A DNA stretch of 64,000 nt from Tragulus kanchil (GCA_022376925.1 JAIOJX010000030.1:173223298-173287297), one strand, 5' to 3'. Positions 22,993 through 34,404 are shown, counted from the stretch's first letter. A program made the numbers and translations. Notes: generated by a model not told the origin, from the letters alone.

Positions 22993-25151
22993 CTGAGCTT
23001 GCCTAGGATTACTCATTTATCTGCAACAATGCATGGGAATAGGCAAATTTAATTCAGATGATCATTATCTTGACTACTGTGGGCAAGAATCCCTTAGAAG
23101 AAATGGAGTAGCCCTCATAGTCAACAAAAGAGTCCAAAGTGCAGTACCTGGGTGCAAACTCAAAAAACAACAAAATGATCTTGGTTTGTTTCCAAGGCAA
23201 ACCATTCAATATCACAGTATTCCAAATCTATTCCCCAACCACTAATATCGGTTCTATGAAGACCTACAACATCTTCTAGAACTGACATCACAGGGGATTG
23301 GAATGCAAAAGCAGGAAGTCAGTTTTCATTCTAATTCCAAATAAGTGCAAAGCCAAAGAATCTTCAAACTGTCATACAATTGCACTCATTTCTCATGCTA
23401 GCAAGGTTATGTTCAAAATCCTTCAAGCTAGGCTACATGAACCAGGAACTTCCATGTGTAAAAGCTGGGTTTTGAAGAGGCAGAGGAGTCAGAGATCATA
23501 TTGCCAACATTCACTGGATTGTGGAGAAAGCCAGGGCATTTCAGAAAGACATCTACTTCTGTTTCATTAACTATGCTAAAGTCTTTGTGTGGATCACAAC
23601 AAACTGAGGAAAATCCTTAAAGAGATGGGAATACCAGACCATCTTATCTGTCTCATGAGAAACCTGTGTGTGAGTCAAGAAAAACACTGAGAACAGGATG
23701 TAGAACAACTGACTGGTTTACAACTGGGAAAGGAGTACAACAAGGCTGTATATTCTCACCGAGCTTATTTAACTTATAGGCAGAGTACATCATGCAAAAT
23801 GCTGGGCTGGATGAAGCACAAGCTTGAATCAAGACTTCTGAGAGAAGTATCAACAACCTCAGATATGCAGATGATACCATTCTAATGGCAGAAAGTGAAG
23901 AACATCTAAACTGTCTCTTTATGATGGTGAAAGAGAAGAGTAAAAACGGTGGCTTAAACTTGACATTCAAAAAACTAAGATCATGGCATCTGGTTCCATA
24001 TCTTCATGAATGAAGTGGGAAAAAGTGGAAGCACTAATGTATTTTCTTGGGCTCCAAATTACTGCAGATATGACTGAGCTTGCCTAGGATTACTCATTTA
24101 TCTGCAACAATGCATGGGAATAGGCAAATTTAATTCAGATGATCATTATCTTGACTACTGTGGGCAAGAATCCCTTAGAAGAAATGGAGTAGCCCTCATA
24201 GTCAACAAAAGAGTCCAAAGTGCAGTACCTGGGTGCAAACTCAAAAAACAACAAAATGATCTTGGTTTGTTTCCAAGGCAAACCATTCAATATCACAGTA
24301 TTCCAAATCTATTCCCCAACCACTAATATCGGTTCTATGAAGACCTACAACATCTTCTAGAACTGACATCACAGGGGATTGGAATGCAAAAGCAGGAAGT
24401 CAGTTTTCATTCTAATTCCAAATAAGTGCAAAGCCAAAGAATCTTCAAACTGTCATACAATTGCACTCATTTCTCATGCTAGCAAGGTTATGTTCAAAAT
24501 CCTTCAAGCTAGGCTACATGAACCAGGAACTTCCATGTGTAAAAGCTGGGTTTTGAAGAGGCAGAGGAGTCAGAGATCATATTGCCAACATTCACTGGAT
24601 TGTGGAGAAAGCCAGGGCATTTCAGAAAGACATCTACTTCTGTTTCATTAACTATGCTAAAGTCTTTGTGTGGATCACAACAAACTGAGGAAAATCCTTA
24701 AAGAGATGGGAATACCAGACCATCTTATCTGTCTCATGAGAAACCTGTGTGTGAGTCAAGAAAAACACTGAGAACAGGATGTAGAACAACTGACTGGTTT
24801 ACAACTGGGAAAGGAGTACAACAAGGCTGTATATTCTCACCGAGCTTATTTAACTTATAGGCAGAGTACATCATGCAAAATGCTGGGCTGGATGAAGCAC
24901 AAGCTTGAATCAAGACTTCTGAGAGAAGTATCAACAACCTCAGATATGCAGATGATACCATTCTAATGGCAGAAAGTGAAGAACATCTAAACTGTCTCTT
25001 TATGATGGTGAAAGAGAAGAGTAAAAACGGTGGCTTAAACTTGACATTCAAAAAACTAAGATCATGGCATCTGGTTCCATATCTTCATGAATGAAGTGGG
25101 AAAAAGTGGAAGCACTAATGTATTTTCTTGGGCTCCAAAATTACTGCAGAT
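22993..25151. repeat. tandem near-identical copy pair 9 (22993-24073 / 24074-25151)
   Basis: Offset 1081, abutting. It lies wholly inside a BovB LINE, so the family order shows directly that the sequence jumps back about 1.08 kb at 24074. In the last 20 bp the first copy has lost bases (ccaaattactgcagatatga against ccaaaattactgcagatgat). The second copy matches BovB. Confidence 0.93.
23010..24073 (+). mobile_element. BovB LINE, internally deleted, endonuclease fused to RT (first copy)
   Basis: Starts in the endonuclease domain. The stretch gggattggaatgcaaaagc encodes G-D-W-N-A-K, a typical AP-endonuclease motif (about 23294-23312). At 23318-23321 (gtca) the sequence jumps to the RT domain, deleting roughly 1 kb of the family sequence by my recollection of BovB. 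The RT box tatgcagatgat at 23864-23875 keeps Y-A-D-D, but frameshifts make the element inactive. Confidence 0.85.
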
Positions 25152-25697
25152 GATGACTGCAGCCATGAAAATAAAGACATCCCATGGAAGGAAAGCTATG
25201 ACAAACCTAGACAGTATATTAAAAAACAGATATATCACTTTGCTGAAAAAAATCTGTATAGTCAAAGCTGTGGTTTTCCCAGTAGTAATGTATGGATATG
25301 CATGCTGGGCCATAATGAAGGCTGAGCACTAAAGAAGTGATGCATTCAAAATATGATGATGGAGGATATTTTTGAGAGTCACCTGGATAGGAAGGAGATC
25401 AAACCAATCAATCCTAAAGGAAATCAACTCCAAATATTCACTAGAAAGACTGATGCTGAAGTTAAAGCTCCAATATTTTGGCCACCTGATGTGAAGAGCT
25501 GACTCACTGGAAAAGACCCTGAATGCTGGGATAGATCAAAAGCAAAAGGAGAAGAGGACTACAGAGGATGGGATTGTTAGACAGCATCATCAACTCAATG
25601 AATGGGATTTGAGTAAACTCTAGAAAATAGGTGAGGACAGAGTAGCCTGGTGAGCTACAGTCCATGGGGTCACATACAAGTTGGACACAACTTACCG
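24091..25697 (+). mobile_element. BovB LINE, internally deleted, through to its 3' end (second copy)
   Basis: Repeats the element at 23010 with the same internal deletion. The Y-A-D-D box is at 24945-24956. It continues through the post-RT region (gactgcagccatgaaaataa) and 3' UTR to gactgaaccaccaacacaat near 25697. This copy shows the true 3' structure. Confidence 0.87.
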
Positions 25698-25887
25698 ACT
25701 GAACCACCAACACAATAAGGAATCCTTTTTAAATAGAATCTATGTTTTGCAGCTTTTAGTTGTAATTTACTCTAATTACACTAGAGCTCCACTGATGCTA
25801 GTAAAATATTGGAGAAGAAAAGCATTTTGCAAACTATGAGTAAATCTCAGTTTTTAGTGGATTTAATTCTTAGATTCAATCTTCTGA

Positions 25888-26133
25888 AGACATTTTTTTT
25901 TAATTTTTTCAGATATATGCCCAGATGTGGAATTGCTGGATCATGCAGGAACTCTATGAGATTTTTTGAGGAACCACAATTCTGTTTATCACAGTAGTAG
26001 CGCCATTTTATAATTCTATTACACATCTGCAAATTTTCCAGTGTTTCCAATTTCTCCACATTGTGCCAAACTTTTAATTTTCTGCTATTTATTTGTTTTT
26101 AAAAATAGTAATCCTAATGAAGGATGACTATTT
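25888..26133 (-). mobile_element. L1 LINE, antisense, 3' end of ORF2
   Basis: Reverse complement of the L1 ORF2 terminal region (tatgcccagatgtggaattgc, ttttttgaggaaccacaatt). Interrupted by the Bov-tA at 26137. Confidence 0.8.
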
Positions 26134-26136
26134 CAG

Positions 26137-26340
26137 ACTTCTCTGGTGGTTCAAATCATAAAGAATCCACCTGCAATGAGAAGACCTGAGTTCCATCTCT
26201 GAGTCAAAAAGATCTTCTGGAGATCAGAATGGCTACCTACTCCAGTATTCTTGCCTGGAGAATTCCATGGACAGAAGTGGGCTACAGACCAACAGCGGTA
26301 CTACCATGGGGTAACACTGAGCGACTAGCACTTTCACTTT
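26137..26340 (+). mobile_element. Bov-tA SINE inserted in the antisense L1
   Basis: Contains gacttctctggtggttcaaa, gtattcttgcctggagaatt and an end at gagcgactagcactttcac. The L1 phrase atcctaatgaa occurs on both sides (26111 and 26342), supporting insertion with duplicated target, though 15 bp lie between the left copy and the SINE head. Confidence 0.82.
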
Positions 26341-27516
26341 CATCCTAATGAACACAAATTGCATTTCCTTATGTTGTAATCATGCTGAACATTTGCAAGT
26401 GATTAGTGGTCATTTGTTTATCTTTATCTGGAGAAACACCTATTCAAATACTCTACCTATTTCCAAATGGGATTATTTAATCTTCTGTTGTTGAGTTTTA
26501 AAACTATATTCTGGATATTAACCCTTTATCAAATGTATGTTTTGCTAATATTCTCTCCCTTTTGATTGGTCACCTATTCACTCTGTTGATTGTATCCTTT
26601 GATACACAGAAGACTTTAATTTTGATGTAGTCCAATTCATACATTTTTTTGTCTTCTGTTGCCTGAACTTTCCATATCACATGCAAGAAAACATCACAAA
26701 AGTCAACATCAAGAAGTTTTTCCCCTGTTTTCTTCTAAGAGGTTCATAGTTTAAGCTCTTACTCTGATGTCCTAATTTGTTTTGCATTGAATCTGTGTAC
26801 ATGGTATCTGGCAACAGTGCAACTTCATTTTTTTGCATGTAGATATCCAGCTTCCTCAACATCATTTGTTGAAAACATTGTGTTCTCCCCAGTGAAAGGT
26901 ATTGTCACTCTTCTCAAAAATCATTCAACCATATACACAAGGATTTATTTCTAGGATATATATGTATCATATTACGTTGATCTATATATGCATCTATATT
27001 CCAGTATTACATTGTTTTGGTTACTGTAGTTTTATAATATGTTTTGGTATCAAATGACCCCAACTTTGTTCTTCTTCAGTTTGTGCTTTGGCTATTCAGA
27101 ATCCCTTAAGATTTCATCTGAATTACAGGATGTACTTTTCTATTTATTTCTGCAAAAAGAAATGCTGAGATATCATATGGATTGCATTGACTCTAGTCTT
27201 TTCTGTCATACTGACATCTTAATAATTAACATCTTAATAATAATTAATTGTCTAGTCAATAAACATAAGCTGACTTTACATTTGTTTGGCTCTTCTTTAA
27301 TTTCTTCCAGCAATGTGTTATAATTTTTAGCATATACATCTTTCATCTCCATGGTTGAATTTACTCCTAAGTATTTTGTTATTTTTTGATGCTGCTTAAA
27401 ATGAGATTTAAAATATTATTTTCAAATTATTCACTGTCAGTGTATAGAAATACAACTAAATTTTCAGTAATGCTTTTGTATCCTGAAGCTTTGATAAATT
27501 AGCTATAACAATTGTG
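26341..27516 (-). mobile_element. L1 LINE, antisense, ORF2 middle part
   Basis: Continuous antisense L1 homology, for example ctggatattaaccctttatc, gatgtagtccaattcataca and tgttttggttactgtagttt. Frame is broken throughout. Confidence 0.85.
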
Positions 27517-27680
27517 TGTGCAGCCTGACAGCCTCCTTCAACCACAGAATTCTCCAGGTAAGAACACTGGAGTGGGTAGCCATTCCCTTCTCCAGGGTAT
27601 CTTCTTGACCCAAGGATGGAATCTGGGTCTCCTGCATTGTAGGCAGATTCTTTGTCATCTGAGCCACCAAGATTATTTCA
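27517..27680 (-). mobile_element. BovA/Bov-tA SINE fragment
   Basis: Antisense SINE: cacagaattctccaggtaag through cattgtaggcagattctttg to the head near gagccaccaag. Truncated at its tail side. Confidence 0.75.
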
Positions 27681-28089
27681 CCTGCTGAGATCATTTTACT
27701 CCTTTTTTTTTCCATTTGAATGCTTCTTCTTTCATATTTAATAGCTCTAGATAGAGGAATTTAGAGGAAGTCTTTTATCACTAAATCTGATGTTAACTGT
27801 GGTGTTTTCACATATGGCTTTCATTATACTGACATGGTTTCTTTCTATTCCTAGTTTGTTGAGAATTTCACATTGGCATGGTATTGAATGTTTTCAAATG
27901 CTTTTTGTGCATTAATTGAAATGATTAGTGTTTTTCCCCTTCATTCTGTTAATGGGATGTGTTACACTGGTTGAACTTCACATATTGCACCAGGCTTTCA
28001 TTGCAGGAATATATAACACTTGGTCATGGTGTAAGTCTTTTTAATGAGTTGTTGAATTCTGTTTGCTACTATTTTACTGAGGATTGTTC
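27681..28089 (-). mobile_element. L1 LINE, antisense, ORF2 upstream part (first copy)
   Basis: Antisense L1: ttgttgagaatttcacattg, ttcattctgttaatgggatg, gttgaattctgtttgctact. Interrupted at about 28090 by a Bov-tA. The part from 27839 is repeated at 28983. Confidence 0.8.
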
Positions 28090-28287
28090 TTATTTAGTCA
28101 CTAAGTCGTGTCTGGCACTTTTGCAGCCCTATGGACTGTAGCCCACCAGGCTCCTCTGGCCGTGGGATTTTCCAGGCAAGAATACGTGAGTTGTCCTTCT
28201 CCAGAGTATCTTCCTGACCCAGGGATCAAGCCCACATTTCCTGCATTGGCAGGTGAATTCTTCACCACTGAGCCACTTGGGAAGCCT
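28090..28287 (-). mobile_element. Bov-tA SINE (first copy)
   Basis: Minus-strand SINE from tagtcactaagtcgtgtctg to the head gagccacttgggaagcc. Inserted in the L1. Confidence 0.85.
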
Positions 28288-28507
28288 TCACTAAAGATAT
28301 TTGTATCAATAATCATAAGGGATATTGGTATACAGAATTTTTGTAGTGCTTCGTCTGGCTTTGGTATCAAACAGAACACGTTAGGCCTCACAGAATCAAT
28401 TAGAAAAGTATTCCCTCTTCAGTTTTTTGGAAAGGATGGGTCATAGTCATTCTTTAAATCTTTCCTATAGCATGACAACTAAGCTGTTTGGTCAAGGGAC
28501 TTTTCTT
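28288..28507 (-). mobile_element. L1 LINE, antisense (between SINEs, first copy)
   Basis: Contains tctggctttggtatcaaaca and related antisense ORF2 phrases. Confidence 0.75.
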
Positions 28508-28521
28508 TGTTAGGCAGTTGT

Positions 28522-28810
28522 GTTTCTTCTTTTTTTTTTTTTTAATTTTGGCCTCTTTTATTGTTTTTATTTATTTATTTATTTATTTTCATTCATCTTT
28601 ATTCTTTAACCTGGGTGGGCCTCCTATTGCAACAGCCTGTCTCATTTCAGAGCACCAACTCTGGGCACAAGCAATCCAGAGTTCTGGCTCATAAATGGAC
28701 ACACCAGTCCAGCCACTCATAGTACATGAGATCTTCCAGGGCCAGGGATTGAACTGGCGCCCCTTGCATGGTAAGGTGGATTCTTTACGCACTTGACCAC
28801 CAGGAAACAC
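28522..28810 (-). mobile_element. CHR-2-like SINE, diverged (first copy)
   Basis: Minus-strand CHR SINE with a T-run and a (TTTA)n tract replacing the tail region. The flanks tgttaggcagtt at 28508-28519 and 28811-28822 form a perfect 12-bp target duplication. Confidence 0.85.
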
Positions 28811-28982
28811 TGTTAGGCAGTTTTTGATTACTGATTAAAACTCATAAGTAGTTAGGAATCTATTCCAATTTTCTACTGTTTCATGGATCCATCTTAGTAA
28901 ACTGTATATTTCTAAGAATTTCTCAATTTCATCTAGATTGTCCAATTTTTGGTGTATAGTTATTCATAGTAATATTTTATAG
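28811..28982 (-). mobile_element. L1 LINE, antisense (first copy)
   Basis: Antisense ORF2 (catggatccatcttagtaaa region, ctcaatttcatctagattgt) up to the pair-10 junction. Confidence 0.7.
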
Positions 28983-30136
28983 TTCTTTCTATTCCTAGTT
29001 TGTTGAGAATTTCACATTGGCATGGTATTGAATGTTTTCAAATGCTTTTTGTGCATTAATTGAAATGATTAGTGTTTTTCCCCTTCATTCTGTTAATGGG
29101 ATGTGTTACACTGGTTGAACTTCACATATTGCACCAGGCTTTCATTGCAGGAATATATAACACTTGGTCATGGTGTAAGTCTTTTTAATGAGTTGTTGAA
29201 TTCTGTTTGCTACTATTTTACTGAGGATTGTTCTTATTTAGTCACTAAGTCGTGTCTGGCACTTTTGCAGCCCTATGGACTGTAGCCCACCAGGCTCCTC
29301 TGGCCGTGGGATTTTCCAGGCAAGAATACGTGAGTTGTCCTTCTCCAGAGTATCTTCCTGACCCAGGGATCAAGCCCACATTTCCTGCATTGGCAGGTGA
29401 ATTCTTCACCACTGAGCCACTTGGGAAGCCTTCACTAAAGATATTTGTATCAATAATCATAAGGGATATTGGTATACAGAATTTTTGTAGTGCTTCGTCT
29501 GGCTTTGGTATCAAACAGAACACGTTAGGCCTCACAGAATCAATTAGAAAAGTATTCCCTCTTCAGTTTTTTGGAAAGGATGGGTCATAGTCATTCTTTA
29601 AATCTTTCCTATAGCATGACAACTAAGCTGTTTGGTCAAGGGACTTTTCTTTGTTAGGCAGTTGTGTTTCTTCTTTCTTTTTTTTTTTTTAATTTTGGCC
29701 TCTTTTATTGTTTTTATTTATTTATTTATTTATTTTCATTCATCTTTATTCTTTAACCTGGGTGGGCCTCCTATTGCAACAGCCTGTCTCATTTCAGAGC
29801 ACCAACTCTGGGCACAAGCAATCCAGAGTTCTGGCTCATAAATGGACACACCAGTCCAGCCACTCATAGTACATGAGATCTTCCAGGGCCAGGGATTGAA
29901 CTGGCGCCCCTTGCATGGTAAGGTGGATTCTTTACGCACTTGACCACCAGGGAAACACTGTTAGGCAGTTTTTGATTACTGATTAAAACTCATAAGTAGT
30001 TAGGAATCTATTCCAATTTTCTACTGTTTCATGGATCCATCTTAGTAAACTGTATATTTCTAAGAATTTCTCAATTTCATCTAGATTGTCCAATTTTTGG
30101 TGTATAGTTATTCATAGTAATATTTTATAGTTCTTT
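28983..30136 (-). mobile_element. L1 with Bov-tA (29234-29431) and CHR SINE (about 29666-29958), second copy
   Basis: Second version of 27839-28982. The CHR target duplication reappears at about 29652 and 29959. The L1 then continues past 30136. Confidence 0.85.
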
Positions 30137-30430
30137 TTATTCCTATAAAATTTTGGTAGTAATATCACAATTTCATTTCTGATTTTAGTAACAGAAATAT
30201 TCTCTTTTCCTTTCCTAATGAGTACAATTAAGAACTTGTCAAAAACTTATTTATTTTCAACGATTTTCTGAATTGTTTTTCTACTCTCTATTTCATTCAT
30301 CTCTGCTCTAAGCTTGCTACTTTATTTCTTTCATTGTCTCAGCTTTGGACTCAGTTTCTTCTTTTTTATCTTTCTTAAGGTTGAAAGTCACTTTATTGAT
30401 TTGAGATCTTCTTTTTAACTGTAAGAATGA
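30137..30430 (-). mobile_element. L1 LINE, antisense, upstream ORF2
   Basis: Contains ctctatttcattcatctctg, tgatttgagatcttcttttt and neighbours, in L1 antisense order. Ends at the BovA at about 30437. Confidence 0.75.
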
Positions 30431-30436
30431 AACTGA

Positions 30437-30640
30437 AATTGTTGATTGTTCAGTCACGTCTGACTCCGGCAACCCTGTAGACTGTAGCCCACCAGAATCC
30501 TCTGTCCATGGGATTCTCCAGGCAAGGACACTGGAGTGGGTTGTCATGCCTTCCTCCTAGGGATTCTCCAGATGCAGGGACTGTGTCTCTTATGTCTCCT
30601 GCATTGCAAGGGGATTATTTACCACTATAAGGCTTAGAAA
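30437..30640 (-). mobile_element. BovA/Bov-tA SINE (first copy)
   Basis: Contains gttcagtcacgtctgactcc, gactgtagcccaccagaatc and gggattctccaggcaaggac, ending at the degraded head near ccactataaggct. Confidence 0.8.
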
Positions 30641-31260
30641 AGCACAATATCACAATCAGAGCAAATATCACACTAAAAGGAAACAATGGAAGGTAGTTAA
30701 TATATTCTTTTAACCTAGGAGTATTAATGAAAATTATGTGTAAATACAGTGAATAAATTGAACATGCAACTAAAGAATGATATTCCATGAAAAAAAAAAG
30801 AGGGCTTGTTCCAGGAATGCATGGATGAACCCACATTAGGAAATCAAGTAATACAGGAGTAAAAATATCTGGCACCTTTTTTAAGAGTAAAAGGATTATA
30901 TAATTCATCATTTATTGCTGATTTGATTAACTACAGAATAAAACTGTATTCGTGCAAAACCAACAGACTGTATCAATTTCAATGGAAAAATCATTAACCT
31001 AAAAGTGCTAAGAAAGATATTATTTCATGATATTATTTTTTTTTTACTTAACATTATCCTGACATGTCTAGCAAACGCAGTAACAAAAAGAAAGAAGCAG
31101 TAAATTTTCTATAGAGCAACAATTAAAAATGAAAATTTATTTACTAGAAAAAATATGATTAAAATAGCAAGTAGAACTTCAAAATACACAGAATTAAAAT
31201 CAACCACAAAATAGCCACAAAATAGTCAAACCAATGTGAAGCAAATGATATAGAGTTTTT
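30641..31260 (+). mobile_element. degraded L1-like sequence, sense orientation (tentative, first copy)
   Basis: Phrases such as ccaggaatgcatggatgaac and tctagcaaacgcagtaacaa resemble L1 ORF2 on the plus strand at low identity. Repeated at 31751-32370. Confidence 0.4.
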
Positions 31261-31261
31261 A

Positions 31262-31507
31262 AATTTTTTATTAAAAAACCTTAATATTTTTATTTGCTTC
31301 ATATATTTACAAAAGTGAGAAGGAAACCAAGGAGACCCCAAGAACACTGCCACACCTGGCTGACCAGGCCCCTTGCCCTGCAGAGGAGGCAGCCACAGCT
31401 GGAAGGGACAGGATTTATGTTGCATACTTGAACTACAGCGAGTGTAAGACTGGTCCTATTTACAGGGCAGGAACACTACAGATGGAGCTGGGGGGTGGCA
31501 GAGCAAG
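31262..31507 (-). pseudogene. AZIN2: AZIN2 processed pseudogene, 3' UTR fragment (duplicated piece)
   Basis: Identical to 32371-32616. It holds only the 3' UTR end with the aataaa signals on the minus strand and is present because pair 11 overlaps the pseudogene. Confidence 0.75.
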
Positions 31508-31545
31508 TGATTTGAGATCTTCTTTTTAACTGTAAGAATGAAACT

Positions 31546-31750
31546 GAAATTGTTGATTGTTCAGTCACGTCTGACTCCGGCAACCCTGTAGACTGTAGCC
31601 CACCAGAATCCTCTGTCCATGGGATTCTCCAGGCAAGGACACTGGAGTGGGTTGTCATGCCTTCCTCCTAGGGATTCTCCAGATGCAGGGACTGTGTCTC
31701 TTATGTCTCCTGCATTGCAAGGGGATTATTTACCACTATAAGGCTTAGAA
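31546..31750 (-). mobile_element. BovA/Bov-tA SINE (second copy)
   Basis: Same SINE as 30437-30640, shifted by 1110. Confidence 0.8.
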
Positions 31751-32370
31751 AAGCACAATATCACAATCAGAGCAAATATCACACTAAAAGGAAACAATGG
31801 AAGGTAGTTAATATATTCTTTTAACCTAGGAGTATTAATGAAAATTATGTGTAAATACAGTGAATAAATTGAACATGCAACTAAAGAATGATATTCCATG
31901 AAAAAAAAGAGGGCTTGTTCCAGGAATGCATGGATGAACCCACATTAGGAAATCAAGTAATACAGGAGTAAAAATATCTGGCACCTTTTTTAAGAGTAAA
32001 AGGATTATATAATTCATCATTTATTGCTGATTTGATTAACTACAGAATAAAACTGTATTCGTGCAAAACCAACAGACTGTATCAATTTCAATGGAAAAAT
32101 CATTAACCTAAAAGTGCTAAGAAAGATATTATTTCATGATATTATTTTTTTTTTACTTAACATTATCCTGACATGTCTAGCAAACGCAGTAACAAAAAGA
32201 AAGAAGCAGTAAATTTTCTATAGAGCAACAATTAAAAATGAAAATTTATTTACTAGAAAAAATATGATTAAAATAGCAAGTAGAACTTCAAAATACACAG
32301 AATTAAAATCAACCACAAAATAGCCACAAAATAGTCAAACCAATGTGAAGCAAATGATATAGAGTTTTTA

Positions 32371-34400
32371 AATTTTTTATTAAAAAACCTTAATATTTTT
32401 ATTTGCTTCATATATTTACAAAAGTGAGAAGGAAACCAAGGAGACCCCAAGAACACTGCCACACCTGGCTGACCAGGCCCCTTGCCCTGCAGAGGAGGCA
32501 GCCACAGCTGGAAGGGACAGGATTTATGTTGCATACTTGAACTACAGCGAGTGTAAGACTGGTCCTATTTACAGGGCAGGAACACTACAGATGGAGCTGG
32601 GGGGTGGCAGAGCAAGCACCAGAGTCTTGAGCAGAGGGTTCCTGGCTTGCCACCTTCCCCACACCTCCCAGAGGCATCTCTGCAGCACCACTAGGGTTCT
32701 CCAGAGGGGAACAGGGCCCACTCACATGATGCTTGCCGGAGTGAAGACAGGGCCCATGTACAAGGTGTCCATGATCTCCCAGCCATAGGAGAGAGGCTTG
32801 CACAGGCCCTCGGTGTCCTCCTCCTGTTCTGCAGGCAACAGCTGTGCTCACAGGGCTTCCCAGGCCACCCAGGACATGGCATAGGTGACATGGTAGGTCT
32901 GGGCACCCCTGAGGAGGCAGTCCATGCCCACAGTGTAGGCGCCCCTATTCTCAAAGATCAGCCCGTCCCCTACATGTAGCTGTGGCGGCCATAGGCCCTC
33001 AGTTACACACTCACAGCCATTGGCCAGTGGGCCCCACAGGCTGCTGCTGTACAGGGGCTGCTCTGTGGATGGTTTCTTCTGCAGGATGGGGACAGGGCAG
33101 GTGTTGTCAAGCAGAATTGAGTTGAAGATTCCATACACACTCTCACCCAGGTGATACACGACGGGTTTGGGGGTGGGACCGGTTTCCTGCCCGTCTAATC
33201 CAGAAGAATCGCCTCCTTGGCGATGATGCTGACTGCCAAGATGAAGGCCGAGGTCACACAGTAGCACTCCAGCTTGACAAGGATGTCCACACCACAGCCC
33301 TCCAGGAACTACAGGTCAAAGGCTGAGTTGATCACAGACATAATCTCTTCGAATCTCACTTTGGCCCTCTCCACGCCAGGGAAGCCGCCACCAAGGTCCA
33401 GGATGTACATCCTATGGCCCAGCTCATCACCCATTTCAAACACAAGCTGGGCATCTGCGAGGGACTGAGTATAGGCCTGAGGGTAAGGACAGCCACAGCT
33501 AATGTGAAAACTCACACCCATCACCTTCACGTGGTTCCTCTTGACATTCTCAAGCAGGTGTCTCAGGATGTCAGCGACACTCCAAACTTGAGGCTCAAGT
33601 GGCTCAGAAAGTGCGAGTCCTCGGTGGCAATGCACTGGCACTGGGGTGCACTGGCACTGGGGTGGCTTTTCACAACCTTTGCCAGCTCCATCTCATTGTC
33701 AAAGCTCAGAAGTCAGATCCTGTGCTTGGCAGCATACTTGAAGTGTGCAATTTGCTTACAGGGGCCAGCCTAGAAGATCAGGGATATTAATATGCTGCGC
33801 TTTGTTGGCACAGCTGAAGCCCAGTCCCAGCTCAATGGACCTTTAGCATGCCGGGGCTACTGTTGCACTTGACAGTGTAAAAGGGTCGGATTCCAGGAAG
33901 GCGCTTCAAAAAGCAGAAGTGCTTCCTCACCAGGGCACCCAGGCCCGCCACAAAGAAGGCGGTGGCCTCTTCTGTGGTGGCCTGTGCGGCACCCAGAGTG
34001 AGCTCCTCCAGCAGATCTTGGGTGTTGAAGCCCTCCTCCACCATCACAAAATCCGTTTCACTCCGATAGCCAGCCATGCTGAGGAGGAGGAGCCGATGGA
34101 CTGGATGAAGTTGTCACTGTCTCTGGCCACATTAGGAAGTGTGCAACACACAAGCCCCATGCTCCTTCACGGGGGCCAGAGCCAGGAGCACTGCTAGGCA
34201 GGGTTGCTGGTGACCTCGAAACTTGTGCAACACCCCAAGGAGGAGTAGCAGTTGTGGAGCTGAGGCCGCTGCTTAAAACACAGTAACACGGCTTGGGCCC
34301 ATAGGTCTCCCCACCTAGTGAATCCAATCCTCTGCACCTCTGCTCTTTCGCTCCCACTGGCTCAGCCCCACAGCCTGCTCCCCACCTGCCCAGCAGCCAC
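32371..34400 (-). pseudogene. AZIN2: processed pseudogene of antizyme inhibitor 2
   Basis: Minus-strand retrocopy of AZIN2, an ornithine-decarboxylase-like protein without decarboxylase activity that frees ODC from antizyme. The start ATG is at 34075-34077 (MAGYRSETDFVMVEEGF) and the terminal stop TGA at 32722-32724 after FTPASIM. The span of about 450 codons fits the family length of about 460. Visible family blocks are FYTVKCNSS (PLP-lysine region), DLGGGFPG (glycine loop), STEQPLYSSSLWGP and YTVGM. All coding blocks are contiguous with no introns. The 3' end shows aataaa signals (32398-32403 and 32376-32381) and then an A-rich remnant, so it came from an mRNA. Disablements: frameshift or stop near 33836, stops at 33770-33772, 33713-33715, 33309-33311 and 32848-32850, frameshifts near 33565 and 33195, a small deletion near 33797 and a 16-bp tandem duplication at 33631-33662. 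The 5' UTR probably reaches about 34400, where GC content falls. Confidence 0.92.
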
Positions 34401-34404
34401 CGAC

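Larger units (their letters stand above)
27839..30136. repeat. tandem near-identical copy pair 10 (27839-28982 / 28983-30136)
   Basis: Offset 1144 rising to 1148 through T-run and G-run length changes. Abuts directly. Contains L1, a Bov-tA and a CHR SINE. The first copy lost one g (caccaggaaac) about 185 bp before the junction, where the second matches the SINE family. Confidence 0.92.
30398..32616. repeat. tandem near-identical copy pair 11 (30398-31507 / 31508-32616)
   Basis: Offset 1110, abutting at tgatttgag. The unit runs from L1 through a BovA SINE and L1 debris into the 3' UTR of the AZIN2 pseudogene, so the pseudogene's 3' end is duplicated. One A-run length difference noted. Confidence 0.92.

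Noticed and set aside
33309..33641. 110-codon AZIN2-like frame as a functional gene
   Set aside because: It is one segment of a retrocopy. Upstream and downstream segments are in other frames with several stops.
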